The notes: a model not told the origin generated them from the sequence alone. DNA of 64,000 nucleotides from an uncultured bacterium (GCA_949299935.1 CASGCE010000032.1:50899-114898); one strand, 5' to 3'. Positions 1 through 7,952 are shown, counted from the first letter of the stretch. Numbers and translations: made by a program.

Positions 1-250
1 CAACAACGACATCAATCTCGCCTTTTTCAACATCTTCCAAAAGTTCCTGAAACGCAGGGCGATTCATTGTTCCACCCGAGAATCCTCCGTCATTATATTG
101 TTTGTCGACTAACTCCCATCCCTCATGTTTTTGCGATTTAATATATGCTTCGCAGGCCTCACGCTGTGCATCAAGAGAATTGAAATCCTGTTCTAGACCT
201 TCTTCAGATGATTTTCTTGTATATATGGCACATTTTAAAACTTTTATCAT
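1..250 (-). CDS. Large serine recombinase, N-terminal part (runs off the window)
   Basis: Only the first 83 codons lie in the window. The start at 250 begins [20 protein letters not shown]; the YTRKS motif carries the expected nucleophilic serine of the resolvase/invertase domain, followed by the family pattern [13 protein letters not shown] and [15 protein letters not shown], where the arginine belongs to the active site. Large serine recombinases integrate and excise phages and mobile elements through a covalent Ser-DNA intermediate. It is the last visible gene of a leftward operon (FtsZ-like, DUF2924, WG-repeat, recombinase). DUF2924 genes commonly sit beside such recombinases, which supports the call. 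The C-terminal zinc-ribbon and coiled-coil part cannot be seen, so I cannot tell whether the gene is intact. Confidence 0.9.
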   Translation of the reverse strand, partial: MIKVLKCAIYTRKSSEEGLEQDFNSLDAQREACEAYIKSQKHEGWELVDKQYNDGGFSGGTMNRPAFQELLEDVEKGEIDVVV

Positions 251-308
251 ACTCCATTCATCGCTCTTTGTGCAGTATTAATCAAGTCCAAAGACACAAT
301 TGTTATCA

Positions 309-1112
309 TTAGAACGCATCTTTATCATTTGTAAAAATATATTTGTAGTAAGTTTCGGATTTTTTGTTTACCTCAACACAAGCAATTCCCTCAAAGAATT
401 CGCCGCTTGAGGAGCCGTATTTCAACGGAATTATAAAATTATTATCTTTATCTATAAACCCGCATTTTCCATCCTTTTCAACCAGGCAAATTCCGGCACA
501 AAAGCCAAACAAGCCGACCCGATCATATTCAAGCGGAATAATTATCTCATTTTTAGGGTTTACGAATCCGCACTTGCCGCTTTTTCGTACCTCCGCAAGT
601 TCATATTCAAAAAAATTATCACAATAATCGTATTCAAAAGGAATTATGGTTGTTATAGATTCAGCTGTAACTGAAATAATTCCCCATTTGCCATCTTTTT
701 CCTGATGAATATAAATACTGTCACGCACAGAGATAGTTCGTCCATATCGGGTAAATGGTAGAATTTTACTTTCTGCCTTTTGTTGAAAAATTGTTTTGCC
801 GTTAAAGTGAACTTTTTTGCAAGTATTACCTTTTTCTAAAGTGTAACCGTCCGGTCGCTGATAAATATAATCATATTCGCACGGTATAACGATTTTGCCA
901 CGATTGTTCATAACTCCGTAAAGTGATTCGTTATTGTAAATAAATACCTGATCGGCTTCATCAAAAGTCGCGAACGGGTGAAATTCCGTTTTAAAAAGGA
1001 CTTCTCCATTTTTATTTATGCAAAAAGTTTCGTCACAACCAAAAGGTTTGACAAAGGCTTTACCTCGACTAAAACCTGTTGCTGATATAAATTTATTTCT
1101 TAATTTTTTCAT
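309..1112 (-). CDS. WG-repeat protein
   Basis: A 267-residue soluble protein built from WG beta repeats. Clear units are KDGKWGIISVTAE, KSGKCGFVNPKNEIIIPLEYD and KDGKCGFIDKDNNFIIPLKYG, with the second repeat residue often Cys rather than Trp, plus an earlier unit NNRGKIVIPCEYD. I prefer the start at 1112 (MKKLRNKF) because its ATG overlaps the stop of the upstream DUF2924 gene as ATGA, the usual sign of translational coupling; an in-frame ATG 33 bases further upstream would bury the overlap. WG-repeat proteins are widespread and mostly without known function, probably binding scaffolds. No signal peptide or membrane segment is seen. Its place between DUF2924 and a serine recombinase makes it cargo of the mobile element. 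Confidence 0.85.
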   Translation of the reverse strand: MKKLRNKFISATGFSRGKAFVKPFGCDETFCINKNGEVLFKTEFHPFATFDEADQVFIYNNESLYGVMNNRGKIVIPCEYDYIYQRPDGYTLEKGNTCKKVHFNGKTIFQQKAESKILPFTRYGRTISVRDSIYIHQEKDGKWGIISVTAESITTIIPFEYDYCDNFFEYELAEVRKSGKCGFVNPKNEIIIPLEYDRVGLFGFCAGICLVEKDGKCGFIDKDNNFIIPLKYGSSSGEFFEGIACVEVNKKSETYYKYIFTNDKDAF

Positions 1113-1495
1113 TTCACCAATCCAAAAAATTTCTTTCCATTCCAACGGGTTCCTGTAATTTCATTTGCAATTGAAGAAAGACTTTTATAAACTTTTCCTG
1201 AAAATTCATATCCGTTATCAAGTTTTATAACTTCGTATTTAATTCCTTTGAATTCCCGAATAAGTTTCGTTCCGGTCTTTACTTCAAATGGGGTAGAGGG
1301 GGTAAATGTGGAGATTCCTTTTTCATAATTCTCTACAAGTTTGTCGATTTGTTTTTGTAGGGATTTTTCAAGACAGTTATTTTCTTTTTGCCATTTTATA
1401 TATTTTTCAGCATAAGCCTTGTGAATGTGTTTGGGCAAATCTGTGGCAAAAATCCTTTTCCATTCTTTTTCGACTTGTGTTCTGTTTCTTTTCAT
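1109..1495 (-). CDS. DUF2924 protein
   Basis: 128 residues. The C-terminal half reads TGTKLIREFKGIKYEVIKLDNGYEFSGKVYKSL and SSIANEITGTRWNGKKFFGL in two consecutive blocks, which is the diagnostic DUF2924 core (basic beta hairpin, then A-x-x-I-T-G-T-x-W-x-G-x-x-F-F-G-L). The family is typically encoded next to large serine recombinases in prophages and integrated elements; its role is not established, and a recombination directionality or accessory DNA-binding role would be a guess. A good ribosome binding site (AAGAGG, 7 bases from ATG) precedes it, and its stop overlaps the next gene by ATGA. Confidence 0.88.
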   Translation of the reverse strand: MKRNRTQVEKEWKRIFATDLPKHIHKAYAEKYIKWQKENNCLEKSLQKQIDKLVENYEKGISTFTPSTPFEVKTGTKLIREFKGIKYEVIKLDNGYEFSGKVYKSLSSIANEITGTRWNGKKFFGLVK

Positions 1496-1546
1496 TAAGT
1501 TACCTCTTTTAACAGCATTGCTCTTTGTTTAAGGCTTTTCAAGCCG

Positions 1547-2089
1547 TCAAACACAAATCTTTTCAAGAGCTTCCATATATTTTTCATCCAAAAGATTAAA
1601 AATATCAGTCATGCTAATTCGAGCCGGGTATTTTTTAGAATCAAATTCAACAGTGATGACTTCGCACAAATTTTCAATATACGAAATCGTTTCAACCGCA
1701 TGGTGTTTGCGACGGTTTCCCTCCCACTCAAACGGCAGGCTTGCCAGAACTTTTACGGACTTGTAGTTATCCAGAGCCAAATCAACGAGCTGTTTTGACC
1801 CTCCGCAAGATGTTCCGCCGCCAAGAGGAGCAATAATAATCCAGTTTGAAAACTTTCCTATTCTGTCCAAAATCTGTAATTTGCTTTCCCTAAGAGATAA
1901 TTCCCCCTTAACAACATCGCCGCCTGTGGATAATCCGTTACAGGTTTTTAGACCGATACAAAAACCGGAATACTTTTCAACAACATTCTTATCCGTATCA
2001 ACGAAAAGTTTTTCGATTTTGAGTTTAACTTTAGATAAAGCATTGCAACCGCCCCTGCCAACTCCGATTATAACTGTGTTCTCAAGCAT
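1547..2089 (-). CDS. Mini FtsZ-like protein: GTPase domain only
   Basis: 180 residues that align along their whole length with the N-terminal GTPase domain of FtsZ and stop there. Visible are T1 (GVGRGGCNA, 9-17), a T2-like VDTD (30-33), T3 (NGLSTGG, 51-57), the tubulin signature as GGGTSCGG (90-97; FtsZ has GGGTGTG), and PFEWEGNRR (119-127), which matches FtsZ FxFEGRRR with the nucleotide-contacting Glu (123) and Arg (127). It ends about helix H7, so the synergy loop with the catalytic Asp pair (T7) and the whole C-terminal domain are absent. Such a protein could bind GTP and cap FtsZ but could not build a normal filament. It has a perfect AAGGAGG ribosome site and heads the operon ending in the recombinase. 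Role as division inhibitor is inference. Confidence 0.8.
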   Translation of the reverse strand: MLENTVIIGVGRGGCNALSKVKLKIEKLFVDTDKNVVEKYSGFCIGLKTCNGLSTGGDVVKGELSLRESKLQILDRIGKFSNWIIIAPLGGGTSCGGSKQLVDLALDNYKSVKVLASLPFEWEGNRRKHHAVETISYIENLCEVITVEFDSKKYPARISMTDIFNLLDEKYMEALEKICV

Positions 2090-2108
2090 TTTGACCTCCT
2101 TATTATTT

Positions 2109-2139
2109 ATATTAACAAGAAGCTATGTCAATTGCGGTG
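2109..2139 (-). promoter_or_regulatory. Island regulon promoter 1 (FtsZ-like operon)
   Basis: On the minus strand the 13-bp element CACCGCAATTGAC (2139-2127) is followed after exactly 12 bp by the -10 hexamer TAATAT (2114-2109), then the ribosome site and ATG of the FtsZ-like gene. It is the most divergent of six copies of the layout found in the island: its first two bases differ from the GTCCGNANNNGAC consensus, but CCG, the central A and GAC are kept. Confidence 0.55.
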
Positions 2140-2181
2140 GAATAATAAAACAAAAAATGTAAATTTTATTAAGTCCCAAAT

Positions 2182-2201
2182 AACAGCTCTAGCGAGCTGT
2201 T
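2182..2201. repeat. 8-bp perfect inverted repeat between divergent genes
   Basis: AACAGCTC and GAGCTGTT form a perfect stem around the loop TAGC, between the FtsZ-like operon and the methyltransferase operon. There is no T-run, so it is not a convincing terminator. The 11-mer TAACAGCTCTA at its left edge recurs at 20220-20230 in another hairpin near the right end of the accessory region. Confidence 0.5.
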
Positions 2202-2237
2202 TACAGGGTTTGTATGCTTGTAATGCACTTGTGCAGC

Positions 2238-2266
2238 TTGAAACAAGTGTTTAAATAGTTTATAAT
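2238..2266 (+). promoter_or_regulatory. Sigma70-type promoter of the methyltransferase-terminase operon
   Basis: TTGAAA (2238-2243), a 17-bp spacer and a perfect TATAAT (2261-2266) lie 45 bp upstream of the methyltransferase start. The 11-mer TAATGCACTTG occurs at 2221-2231 (first base at the end of the preceding line block) and again overlapping the -10 at about 2263-2273, so a direct repeat flanks the -35 and could bind a regulator. Confidence 0.7.
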
Positions 2267-2311
2267 GCACTTGCAAGGCTTATTTCAGGCAAAACGAAAG
2301 GAAGGCATCCA

Positions 2312-3571
2312 ATGATAACAACAAACAAGCTAGTAACTGTTAAAATTAAAGATTTAAAACCGAATAAAAATAGTGCAAGATTACATAGTGAAAAAAATAA
2401 ACATGTATTATGCTCTGCGGTACAGCATTTCAAGATTCTTAATCCGCCAATGGTTGACCAGAATAAAAATATTATTGCGGGGAATTTAAGGTATGAAGTT
2501 GCAAAAGAACTCGGATATGAAGAAATTCAGGTTATCCAAATCGAACATCTTTCAAAAGACGATATTAGAGCATTTATAATTGCTGAAAACAAAATCGCAG
2601 AAATGGCAGGTTGGGATAAGGAAATTTTAAAAATTGAACTTCAATACTTGACAGATATCGGTTATGACACAACTTTAACCGGATTTGATATTGCAGAAAT
2701 AGACCTTATAATAAATGATGCTGTAATTGAAAATAATTCAGAAGATGAACTACCTGCGGATTCAGTGGTTGAAGCCCGTTCCAAATTTGGTGATAAGTGG
2801 AAGTTAGGCAGACACATCCTCGTAAATGGGGATTCTACAGAACGTAAATTTTATGAATTTCTCTTAAATGATGAAAAAGCCAATATTTCATTTGTGGATT
2901 TCCCTTATAACGTTAAAATACAAGGAAACGTCACAACGAAAAAGCATCATAAAGAATTTCATCAAGCATCCGGCGAAATGACTAAAGCTGAATTCACAGC
3001 TTTTTTAAAAACAGCTATGACATTAATAAAAGAATTTTCAACAGACGGCTCAATTCATTTCGGGTGTATGGACTGGAAACATATTGAAGAAATTATAACC
3101 GCCGGCAATTCAGTTTTTGATGAACTCAAAAACGTATGTATCTGGGACAAAATAACTGCGGGGCTTGGTAGTCTTTACAGGTCACAATATGAAATGATAT
3201 TTGTTTACAAAAATGGCACAGCCCCTCATGTAAATAACATTCAGTTAGGAACGTATGGGCGTTATCGAACAAATATTTGGACTTATCAAGGAATGCATGT
3301 TTCAAATCCTCAAGCTGCAGAACTGCTTAAATGGCACCCTACACCAAAGCCTTGTGCATTAATAATGGATGCACTTATAGATTGTTCCAAGCCTAACGAC
3401 ATAGTTCTTGATAATTTTGCCGGTTCCGGATCAACCCTTATTGCCGCCGAAAAAATTCAACGCAGTGCTCGATTGATCGAAATAGACCCGCATTACTGTG
3501 ACATTATAATCCATAGATCTGAGACACTCACAGGTAAAAAAGCCGAATTTATAGGTAATATAGGAGAATAA
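2312..3571 (+). CDS. ParB-domain / beta-class DNA methyltransferase fusion
   Basis: 419 residues. Residues 1 to about 120 form a ParB/sulfiredoxin-like domain (VKIKDLKPNKNSARLH, then IIAGNLRYEVAKELG), as in phage ParB-MTase fusions. The methylase follows with the catalytic motif first, as DFPY (196-199), and the AdoMet motif last, as DNFAGSGST (about 366-374), which is the beta order of N4-cytosine/N6-adenine enzymes such as CcrM. The catalytic motif is normally DPPY or NPPY; here its second residue is Phe, so activity is uncertain. The ribosome site AAGGAAGG lies upstream. It is followed after 3 bases by a DUF5681 gene and then the terminase, a known prophage gene order. It probably modifies element DNA. 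No restriction partner is adjacent. Confidence 0.88.
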   Translation: MITTNKLVTVKIKDLKPNKNSARLHSEKNKHVLCSAVQHFKILNPPMVDQNKNIIAGNLRYEVAKELGYEEIQVIQIEHLSKDDIRAFIIAENKIAEMAGWDKEILKIELQYLTDIGYDTTLTGFDIAEIDLIINDAVIENNSEDELPADSVVEARSKFGDKWKLGRHILVNGDSTERKFYEFLLNDEKANISFVDFPYNVKIQGNVTTKKHHKEFHQASGEMTKAEFTAFLKTAMTLIKEFSTDGSIHFGCMDWKHIEEIITAGNSVFDELKNVCIWDKITAGLGSLYRSQYEMIFVYKNGTAPHVNNIQLGTYGRYRTNIWTYQGMHVSNPQAAELLKWHPTPKPCALIMDALIDCSKPNDIVLDNFAGSGSTLIAAEKIQRSARLIEIDPHYCDIIIHRSETLTGKKAEFIGNIGE

Positions 3572-3574
3572 ATA

Positions 3575-3943
3575 ATGACAGATACTAATAAAGATTATGA
3601 AGTCGGATATAAAAAACCTCCAAAGGAATATCAATTCAAACCAGGAGTTAGCGGAAACCCCAAAGGTAGACCTAAACTAATTCAAGATTTTAAATCAGAC
3701 TTTCAAGATGAGTTGGAAGAAGTTATAACCTTAAAAGAGGGTGGCAATATTAAGACGATGACTAAACAACGAGCTTTGATTAAAAGGCTTATAACAAACG
3801 CTCTTAACGGGAATGCTGCATCAATAAAACTTGTAACAAGTATTATGAGTTCTTTGCCGATAAAACCAAAAGACATTGAAGCAGATTTATCAATAGAAGA
3901 TGCACAAATTCTTAAAGATTTCATTGAAAGGAATGCAAAATAA
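3575..3943 (+). CDS. DUF5681 protein, probable terminase small-subunit-like partner
   Basis: 122 residues. The N-terminal signature GYKKPPKEYQFKPGVSGNPKGRPK is the DUF5681 hallmark (basic, Gly/Pro-rich, extended), followed by an alpha-helical C-terminal part. DUF5681 genes typically lie directly before large terminases in prophages of this type, so a DNA-recognition role in packaging is plausible but not shown. Its TAA stop overlaps the ATG of the terminase by one base (TAATG), which implies coupled translation. Confidence 0.82.
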   Translation: MTDTNKDYEVGYKKPPKEYQFKPGVSGNPKGRPKLIQDFKSDFQDELEEVITLKEGGNIKTMTKQRALIKRLITNALNGNAASIKLVTSIMSSLPIKPKDIEADLSIEDAQILKDFIERNAK

Positions 3944-5418
3944 TGGATGATAAAAGAATTTTACAAGCCGCAATGAGATCTGATTTTTATACATTCGTGC
4001 AAAAATCATTTTACGAAGTTGATAATTCGCAAACATTTATTCCGGCAGCGTATTTAGAAATTATGACAGATAAATTACAGCAGTGTGCAGAGGGAAAAAT
4101 AAAGAGATTGATAATTAATATTCCTCCAAGAAAAATGAAATCACTTCTTGCATCAATAGCGTTGCCAGCATGGTTACTTGGGCGAAATCCAAATGAAAGA
4201 ATTCTGTGCGTAAGTTATTCTCAAGAATTGGCAAATAAATTTTCAAGAGACAGAAAAAAGCTGATGAACTCAGATTTTTATAAAGAAACTTTTGCAACAA
4301 GATTAAATCCTAATAAACAAACAGAAAACCTGCTTGAAACAACTAAAAATGGCTACTGTTATGCAACATCTGTAGGCGGTACATTAACTGGCTTTGGAGG
4401 TACATACATAATAATTGATGATCCGATTAAAGCTGACGAAGCACTTTCTCAAACAATACGTGAAAGCGTAAACGAATGGTACGATAATACATTATCTTCC
4501 AGACTTGATAACAAAAACGATGGTGTAATTATTCTTGTAATGCAACGTTTACACCTTGATGATTTAACCGCACATTTGCTAAAACAGGATGGTTGGGAAG
4601 TATTGTCATTACCTGCCATAGCTAATTCAGATAAAACTTACACTTTATCTAACGGAAAAAAAATTACCATAAACCCCGGTGAGGTCTTATGTCCGGAGAT
4701 AGAACCACTTGAAGAAATATTAAAACTTCAAAAGACAATGAGTAATTATAATTTTTACGCACAGTATATGCAAGAACCGATTCCGGAAAAAGGAAATATT
4801 CTTGATTTCAATAAATTTAAGTATTTTGATGAAGTCCCGTCTGGCGGAACAGTATTTCAAAGTTGGGATATAGCTTTTAAAACAGGACGGAATAATGATT
4901 ATACCGTATGTATTACAGTGGTTGAACACGAAGGAAATATCTATATAACAGATATTTACAGAGAAAAAATTGATATTGCAAACTTGCCTGTAGAAATAAT
5001 GTGCCGGTCACAAATGTTTCAATGTAAAAATATGATTATTGAAGCTACAACAAGTACGGAATTTTTATTACAGACTCTTGCACAAAGAGGGATTTATCCA
5101 ATAAAATATACTCCGAAAGATTCAAAAGAAATAAGAGCCAATTATGCATCCGAACCATTGGAATACGGAAAGATCTTTTTAAAACGAAATGCTTCCTGGT
5201 TAGACGATTTTAGAGCTGAAATAGTATCATTTCCGTACGGACGACATGATGATCAGGTTGATGCATTTTCGCAATTAATTATTGAACGTAAGCAAAAAAC
5301 TTTTGTAACTTCAACACTTGAACGAGTTAATGCAATGGCAAACTATGTAAAATCGGAAGAATATCAAGCAAGAAAATATGTTCGATTTAAAAGCTCAGGT
5401 TTTGGCAAACTTGTTTAA
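3943..5418 (+). CDS. Phage terminase large subunit
   Basis: 491 residues with both expected domains. The ATPase domain has the deviant Walker A of this family (IINIPPRKMKS, about 57-67), a Walker B as IIIDDP (about 153-158), and the coupling stretch LVMQRLHLDDLT. The RNase H-like nuclease domain begins at QSWDIAFK (about 305) and ends with the conserved RHDDQVDAFSQL (about 433). It cuts and translocates DNA into a prohead in phages. Length is normal and the frame is open. Odd: no portal, protease or capsid gene follows; instead it meets the convergent WYL gene with a 4-bp stop-codon overlap. It is therefore either the remnant of a prophage or part of a satellite that borrows capsids. Confidence 0.93.
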   Translation: MDDKRILQAAMRSDFYTFVQKSFYEVDNSQTFIPAAYLEIMTDKLQQCAEGKIKRLIINIPPRKMKSLLASIALPAWLLGRNPNERILCVSYSQELANKFSRDRKKLMNSDFYKETFATRLNPNKQTENLLETTKNGYCYATSVGGTLTGFGGTYIIIDDPIKADEALSQTIRESVNEWYDNTLSSRLDNKNDGVIILVMQRLHLDDLTAHLLKQDGWEVLSLPAIANSDKTYTLSNGKKITINPGEVLCPEIEPLEEILKLQKTMSNYNFYAQYMQEPIPEKGNILDFNKFKYFDEVPSGGTVFQSWDIAFKTGRNNDYTVCITVVEHEGNIYITDIYREKIDIANLPVEIMCRSQMFQCKNMIIEATTSTEFLLQTLAQRGIYPIKYTPKDSKEIRANYASEPLEYGKIFLKRNASWLDDFRAEIVSFPYGRHDDQVDAFSQLIIERKQKTFVTSTLERVNAMANYVKSEEYQARKYVRFKSSGFGKLV

Positions 5419-6374
5419 AAATTTTTTCTAATCTCATCAATATAATCTTTATATTTCATTTTTAACACTTTCGGAGCGAGGATTTCGACTGCATATCCCC
5501 ATTTGAAAAGGTTCCACATAATGTGTTTATCGCCGCTTGCTTTAAAAGTTACAATCACACTGCCATCAGGCTGCTGCTTCATTTTTTGCGTTGGGTGGAA
5601 GTTATAGTTCAAAACATCTTCCGCTGCTTCCGGTATGAATTTTAATTTAACATCATAAATTTCACCGAAATAAACGCCAAAAGATTTTTTAGAAAATTCT
5701 TGCAAATCAAAACCTTTCGGATCAAATTTCTCTGCCAGAATTTCAACGTTTTTAAGTTTATGTAAAACATAGTTATATTCGTCCTGCCCTTTTGCTTCTT
5801 CTCTCGCAATCAGATGCACTTTTTCCCCGTAAATTAAGCCAAGAGGCTCTAAAATCCTGACTTTATCTTTGTATTCAGCCTGGATTTTTCTGTTTTCTTT
5901 AATCGCCTGACGAATGACAGAAACAATATTCAAATCAACTTTATAATTCTGTGACTGGCGAACCGCATACCCTTCAGACTGAAGCAGTAATTCAATCTGT
6001 GCTTCATCAATTTTTGTATGCCTGTATTTAAGAGCCTTAACTTTTGTCAAAATTTCATCAAGCTCGGTTTGTGATATTTTATCGCAGGCAGGTTTCAAAT
6101 TTTCTAAAAACGCAATATCTTCATTTGAAAATGAAACCAATTCATTCAAAGAATAATTTGTAAATCCCCAGCGTTTGCAGCGTTCATCTGTTGCTATTTC
6201 ATCAACCTGCGGTAATATAGACAAAACACTATCTCTCATTCTTTCCGCCGTACGTCTGGAAACTCCAAAACGTTCCTGAATATCATTCAAAGAAACTCCA
6301 TTCAATTTTGAAAGCATGAAAATTATCAGATCAATAATATCCGAAACTCTTGAATATCTTGGTTTATCTTCCAT
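5415..6374 (-). CDS. WYL-domain transcriptional regulator
   Basis: 319 residues. A winged HTH at the N terminus (GVSLNDIQERFGVSRRTAERMRDSV, about 25-50, given in two blocks here: GVSLNDIQERFGVS and RRTAERMRDSV) is followed by a linker and a WYL-type domain (about 145-235: IRQAIKENRKIQAEYK, PLGLIYGEKVHLIARE, LHKLKNVEIL) and the usual C-terminal WCX extension (VKLKFIPEAAEDV to the end). WYL regulators sense nucleic-acid or nucleotide ligands; PafBC and DriD activate DNA-damage promoters, while BrxR/CapW repress defence systems. The gene carries the shared island dyad in its own promoter, so autoregulation is likely. It is the best candidate for control of the six-promoter regulon; this is inference. 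A Cro/C1-type regulator nearby is the alternative. Confidence 0.88.
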   Translation of the reverse strand: MEDKPRYSRVSDIIDLIIFMLSKLNGVSLNDIQERFGVSRRTAERMRDSVLSILPQVDEIATDERCKRWGFTNYSLNELVSFSNEDIAFLENLKPACDKISQTELDEILTKVKALKYRHTKIDEAQIELLLQSEGYAVRQSQNYKVDLNIVSVIRQAIKENRKIQAEYKDKVRILEPLGLIYGEKVHLIAREEAKGQDEYNYVLHKLKNVEILAEKFDPKGFDLQEFSKKSFGVYFGEIYDVKLKFIPEAAEDVLNYNFHPTQKMKQQPDGSVIVTFKASGDKHIMWNLFKWGYAVEILAPKVLKMKYKDYIDEIRKNF

Positions 6375-6395
6375 ATAGAAACTCCTTTTAGAAAT

Positions 6396-6426
6396 ATTCT
6401 AACATAAATATACGTCAAGTACGGAC
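6396..6426 (-). promoter_or_regulatory. Island regulon promoter 2 (WYL gene)
   Basis: Minus strand: dyad GTCCGTACTTGAC (6426-6414), then 12 bp, then -10 TAGAAT (6401-6396), and the ribosome site AAAGGAG before ATG at 6374. The element lies between the end of rtcB and the start of the WYL gene, so the WYL gene has its own promoter despite lying downstream of rtcB. Confidence 0.7.
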
Positions 6427-6430
6427 ATAT

Positions 6431-7552
6431 TTATTCTTTGGCTTTAAAGTTATACAGAGGTTTTAAATGATCAATTACTTCAGCAGCAGGCTCAATCGCT
6501 TTTATAATTTCCGTACTGTTTTTATATGCCATCGGGGCTTCATCAAGTGTTGCAGTTGAAATACAGCTTGAAAAAATCCCTGACATTTGTTTTTTATATT
6601 CCTGCATTGTCAATTGGTCTTTTGCCTGTATTCTTGATAAAGCCCTGCCTGCACCATGCGGAGCAGAATTATTCCAATCCGGATTTCCTTTGCCAATGCA
6701 AATCAAAGAACCCTCCGCCATATTTAGCGGAATCAGGACTTTTTCCCCTTTATAACAAGAGATAGCACCTTTTCTTATAATTTTATCCTCTCCAATATAA
6801 TTATGAACTGTTTCAAATTCATCTTCTGCTTTCCAACGCATTCCGACCATAATATCATGCGCCATAATTTTACGGTTTAATTTTGCATATTCCCGGCAAT
6901 ATTCAGCACAAACCAAATAATCCTGTGCATCTTTGTCTGTCAAAAAGGAAAGCTGTTTTAGTTCACCCTCCCCGTAACAATTTTTTGTGATTGCCAAATC
7001 TTGATAATGAATTGCCAGCTTCAGCCCAATATTTCTTGACCCGCTATGAATTATCAAATATGTTCCGGTTGAACCTTTTTCTAAAGAAATAAAATGATTC
7101 CCGCCGCCTAACGAACCGATTTTATTAACATGGTTTACAAAATTATCTTTCAGAATGTCTTTACAAATCTTTTTTGTTTTTTCAATAAATTCTTCCGGTA
7201 CAAGTTCGCTAAATTTTCTTCTGCCATCTCTGCCAAAAGGAATATTCCTGCGAATAACTTTATCCAGTTTTTCATAATCGTTTGTAATATCGTTATCGCT
7301 CAATTTTATAACATGCATTCCGCAAAATTGATCTACTCCTATAATATTTGGAATAATTTCGCCATTTTTTGGCATTTCAGCAGTAAAACCTATTGTGCAG
7401 CCTTTGCCTTTATGACAATCAGGCATAATCCTAATTTGACAATCTTTAAATATAGGATGATTACAAATAGCACGTGTTTGTTCTGTAACTTCGTTATCTT
7501 CACTTTCCGTAAAAATTTTTGCTGATGTATATTTCCCTTTGATTTCGTACAT
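6431..7552 (-). CDS. rtcB: RtcB-type RNA ligase
   Basis: 373 residues, close to the short RtcB form. RtcB joins 2',3'-cyclic phosphate (or 3'-phosphate) and 5'-OH RNA ends through a GMP-histidine intermediate with Mn2+. The metal and guanylation residues are in place: GVDQFCGM (Asp74, Cys77), GGGNHF (His153), IHSGSRNIG (His169), VHNY (His250) and HGAGR (His299, the guanylated His in the family). GVDQFCG replaces the more usual GVDIGCG but keeps the ligands. It starts 2 bases after a small HTH-like gene and is followed by the WYL gene. RtcB is often regulated by RtcR with sigma54; here it sits under the island dyad promoter with a WYL neighbour, which suggests damage-induced RNA repair. Confidence 0.93.
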   Translation of the reverse strand: MYEIKGKYTSAKIFTESEDNEVTEQTRAICNHPIFKDCQIRIMPDCHKGKGCTIGFTAEMPKNGEIIPNIIGVDQFCGMHVIKLSDNDITNDYEKLDKVIRRNIPFGRDGRRKFSELVPEEFIEKTKKICKDILKDNFVNHVNKIGSLGGGNHFISLEKGSTGTYLIIHSGSRNIGLKLAIHYQDLAITKNCYGEGELKQLSFLTDKDAQDYLVCAEYCREYAKLNRKIMAHDIMVGMRWKAEDEFETVHNYIGEDKIIRKGAISCYKGEKVLIPLNMAEGSLICIGKGNPDWNNSAPHGAGRALSRIQAKDQLTMQEYKKQMSGIFSSCISTATLDEAPMAYKNSTEIIKAIEPAAEVIDHLKPLYNFKAKE

Positions 7553-7554
7553 TA

Positions 7555-7899
7555 TTATTTCCTCAATTTCATTTTTCGAACTATCTGTGCAACGGTTCTT
7601 TCGTCTGTATGTAATCTTTCGGCAACTGCTTTAATCTTAAAATTACACTCGCCCCAAATTTTTCTAAATTCTTCATTCGTAACAGCCGTACCTTCGCAGC
7701 GGCAATTTGAGGGAATTTTGTCTTTTATCGAATATCCCATAGATTCTATAAAAGTTTTAAACTTCCCTAAATTTGTCCATTCACCTGATTTTCCGGTCCA
7801 TTCCTTTGCTTCGGATTTATAAAAATCTGAAATGTATTTCATTATCATTTGCATATTTCCGCTAAATACTACTTTATTTGCTCGTATTAAATATTTCAT
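7555..7899 (-). CDS. Small protein with C-terminal HTH-like segment, upstream of rtcB
   Basis: 114 residues from the ATG at 7899, chosen because the ribosome site GAAAGGAAA lies 8 bases upstream; an ATG further upstream would overlap the promoter. The N-terminal half (MKYLIRANKVVFSGNMQMIM) and middle (TNLGKFKTFIESMGYSI) are unfamiliar. The C-terminal 40 residues (NEEFRKIWGECNFKIKAVAE, then RLHTDERTVAQIVRKMKLRK) look like a helix-turn-helix. Two cysteines occur as NCRCEG. It is almost certainly co-transcribed with rtcB (2-base gap), so it may be a cofactor, target-recognition or regulatory partner of the ligase. I do not recognise the family. Confidence 0.7.
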   Translation of the reverse strand: MKYLIRANKVVFSGNMQMIMKYISDFYKSEAKEWTGKSGEWTNLGKFKTFIESMGYSIKDKIPSNCRCEGTAVTNEEFRKIWGECNFKIKAVAERLHTDERTVAQIVRKMKLRK

Positions 7900-7921
7900 A
7901 TTAAAATTTCCTTTCAGAAAT

Positions 7922-7952
7922 AGTATAAAATATAAGTACGTCTTATTCGGAC
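7922..7952 (-). promoter_or_regulatory. Island regulon promoter 3 (rtcB operon)
   Basis: Minus strand: dyad GTCCGAATAAGAC (7952-7940), exactly 12 bp, then -10 TATACT (7927-7922). The start codon of the 114-residue gene is 23 bases downstream of the hexamer. Confidence 0.72.
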
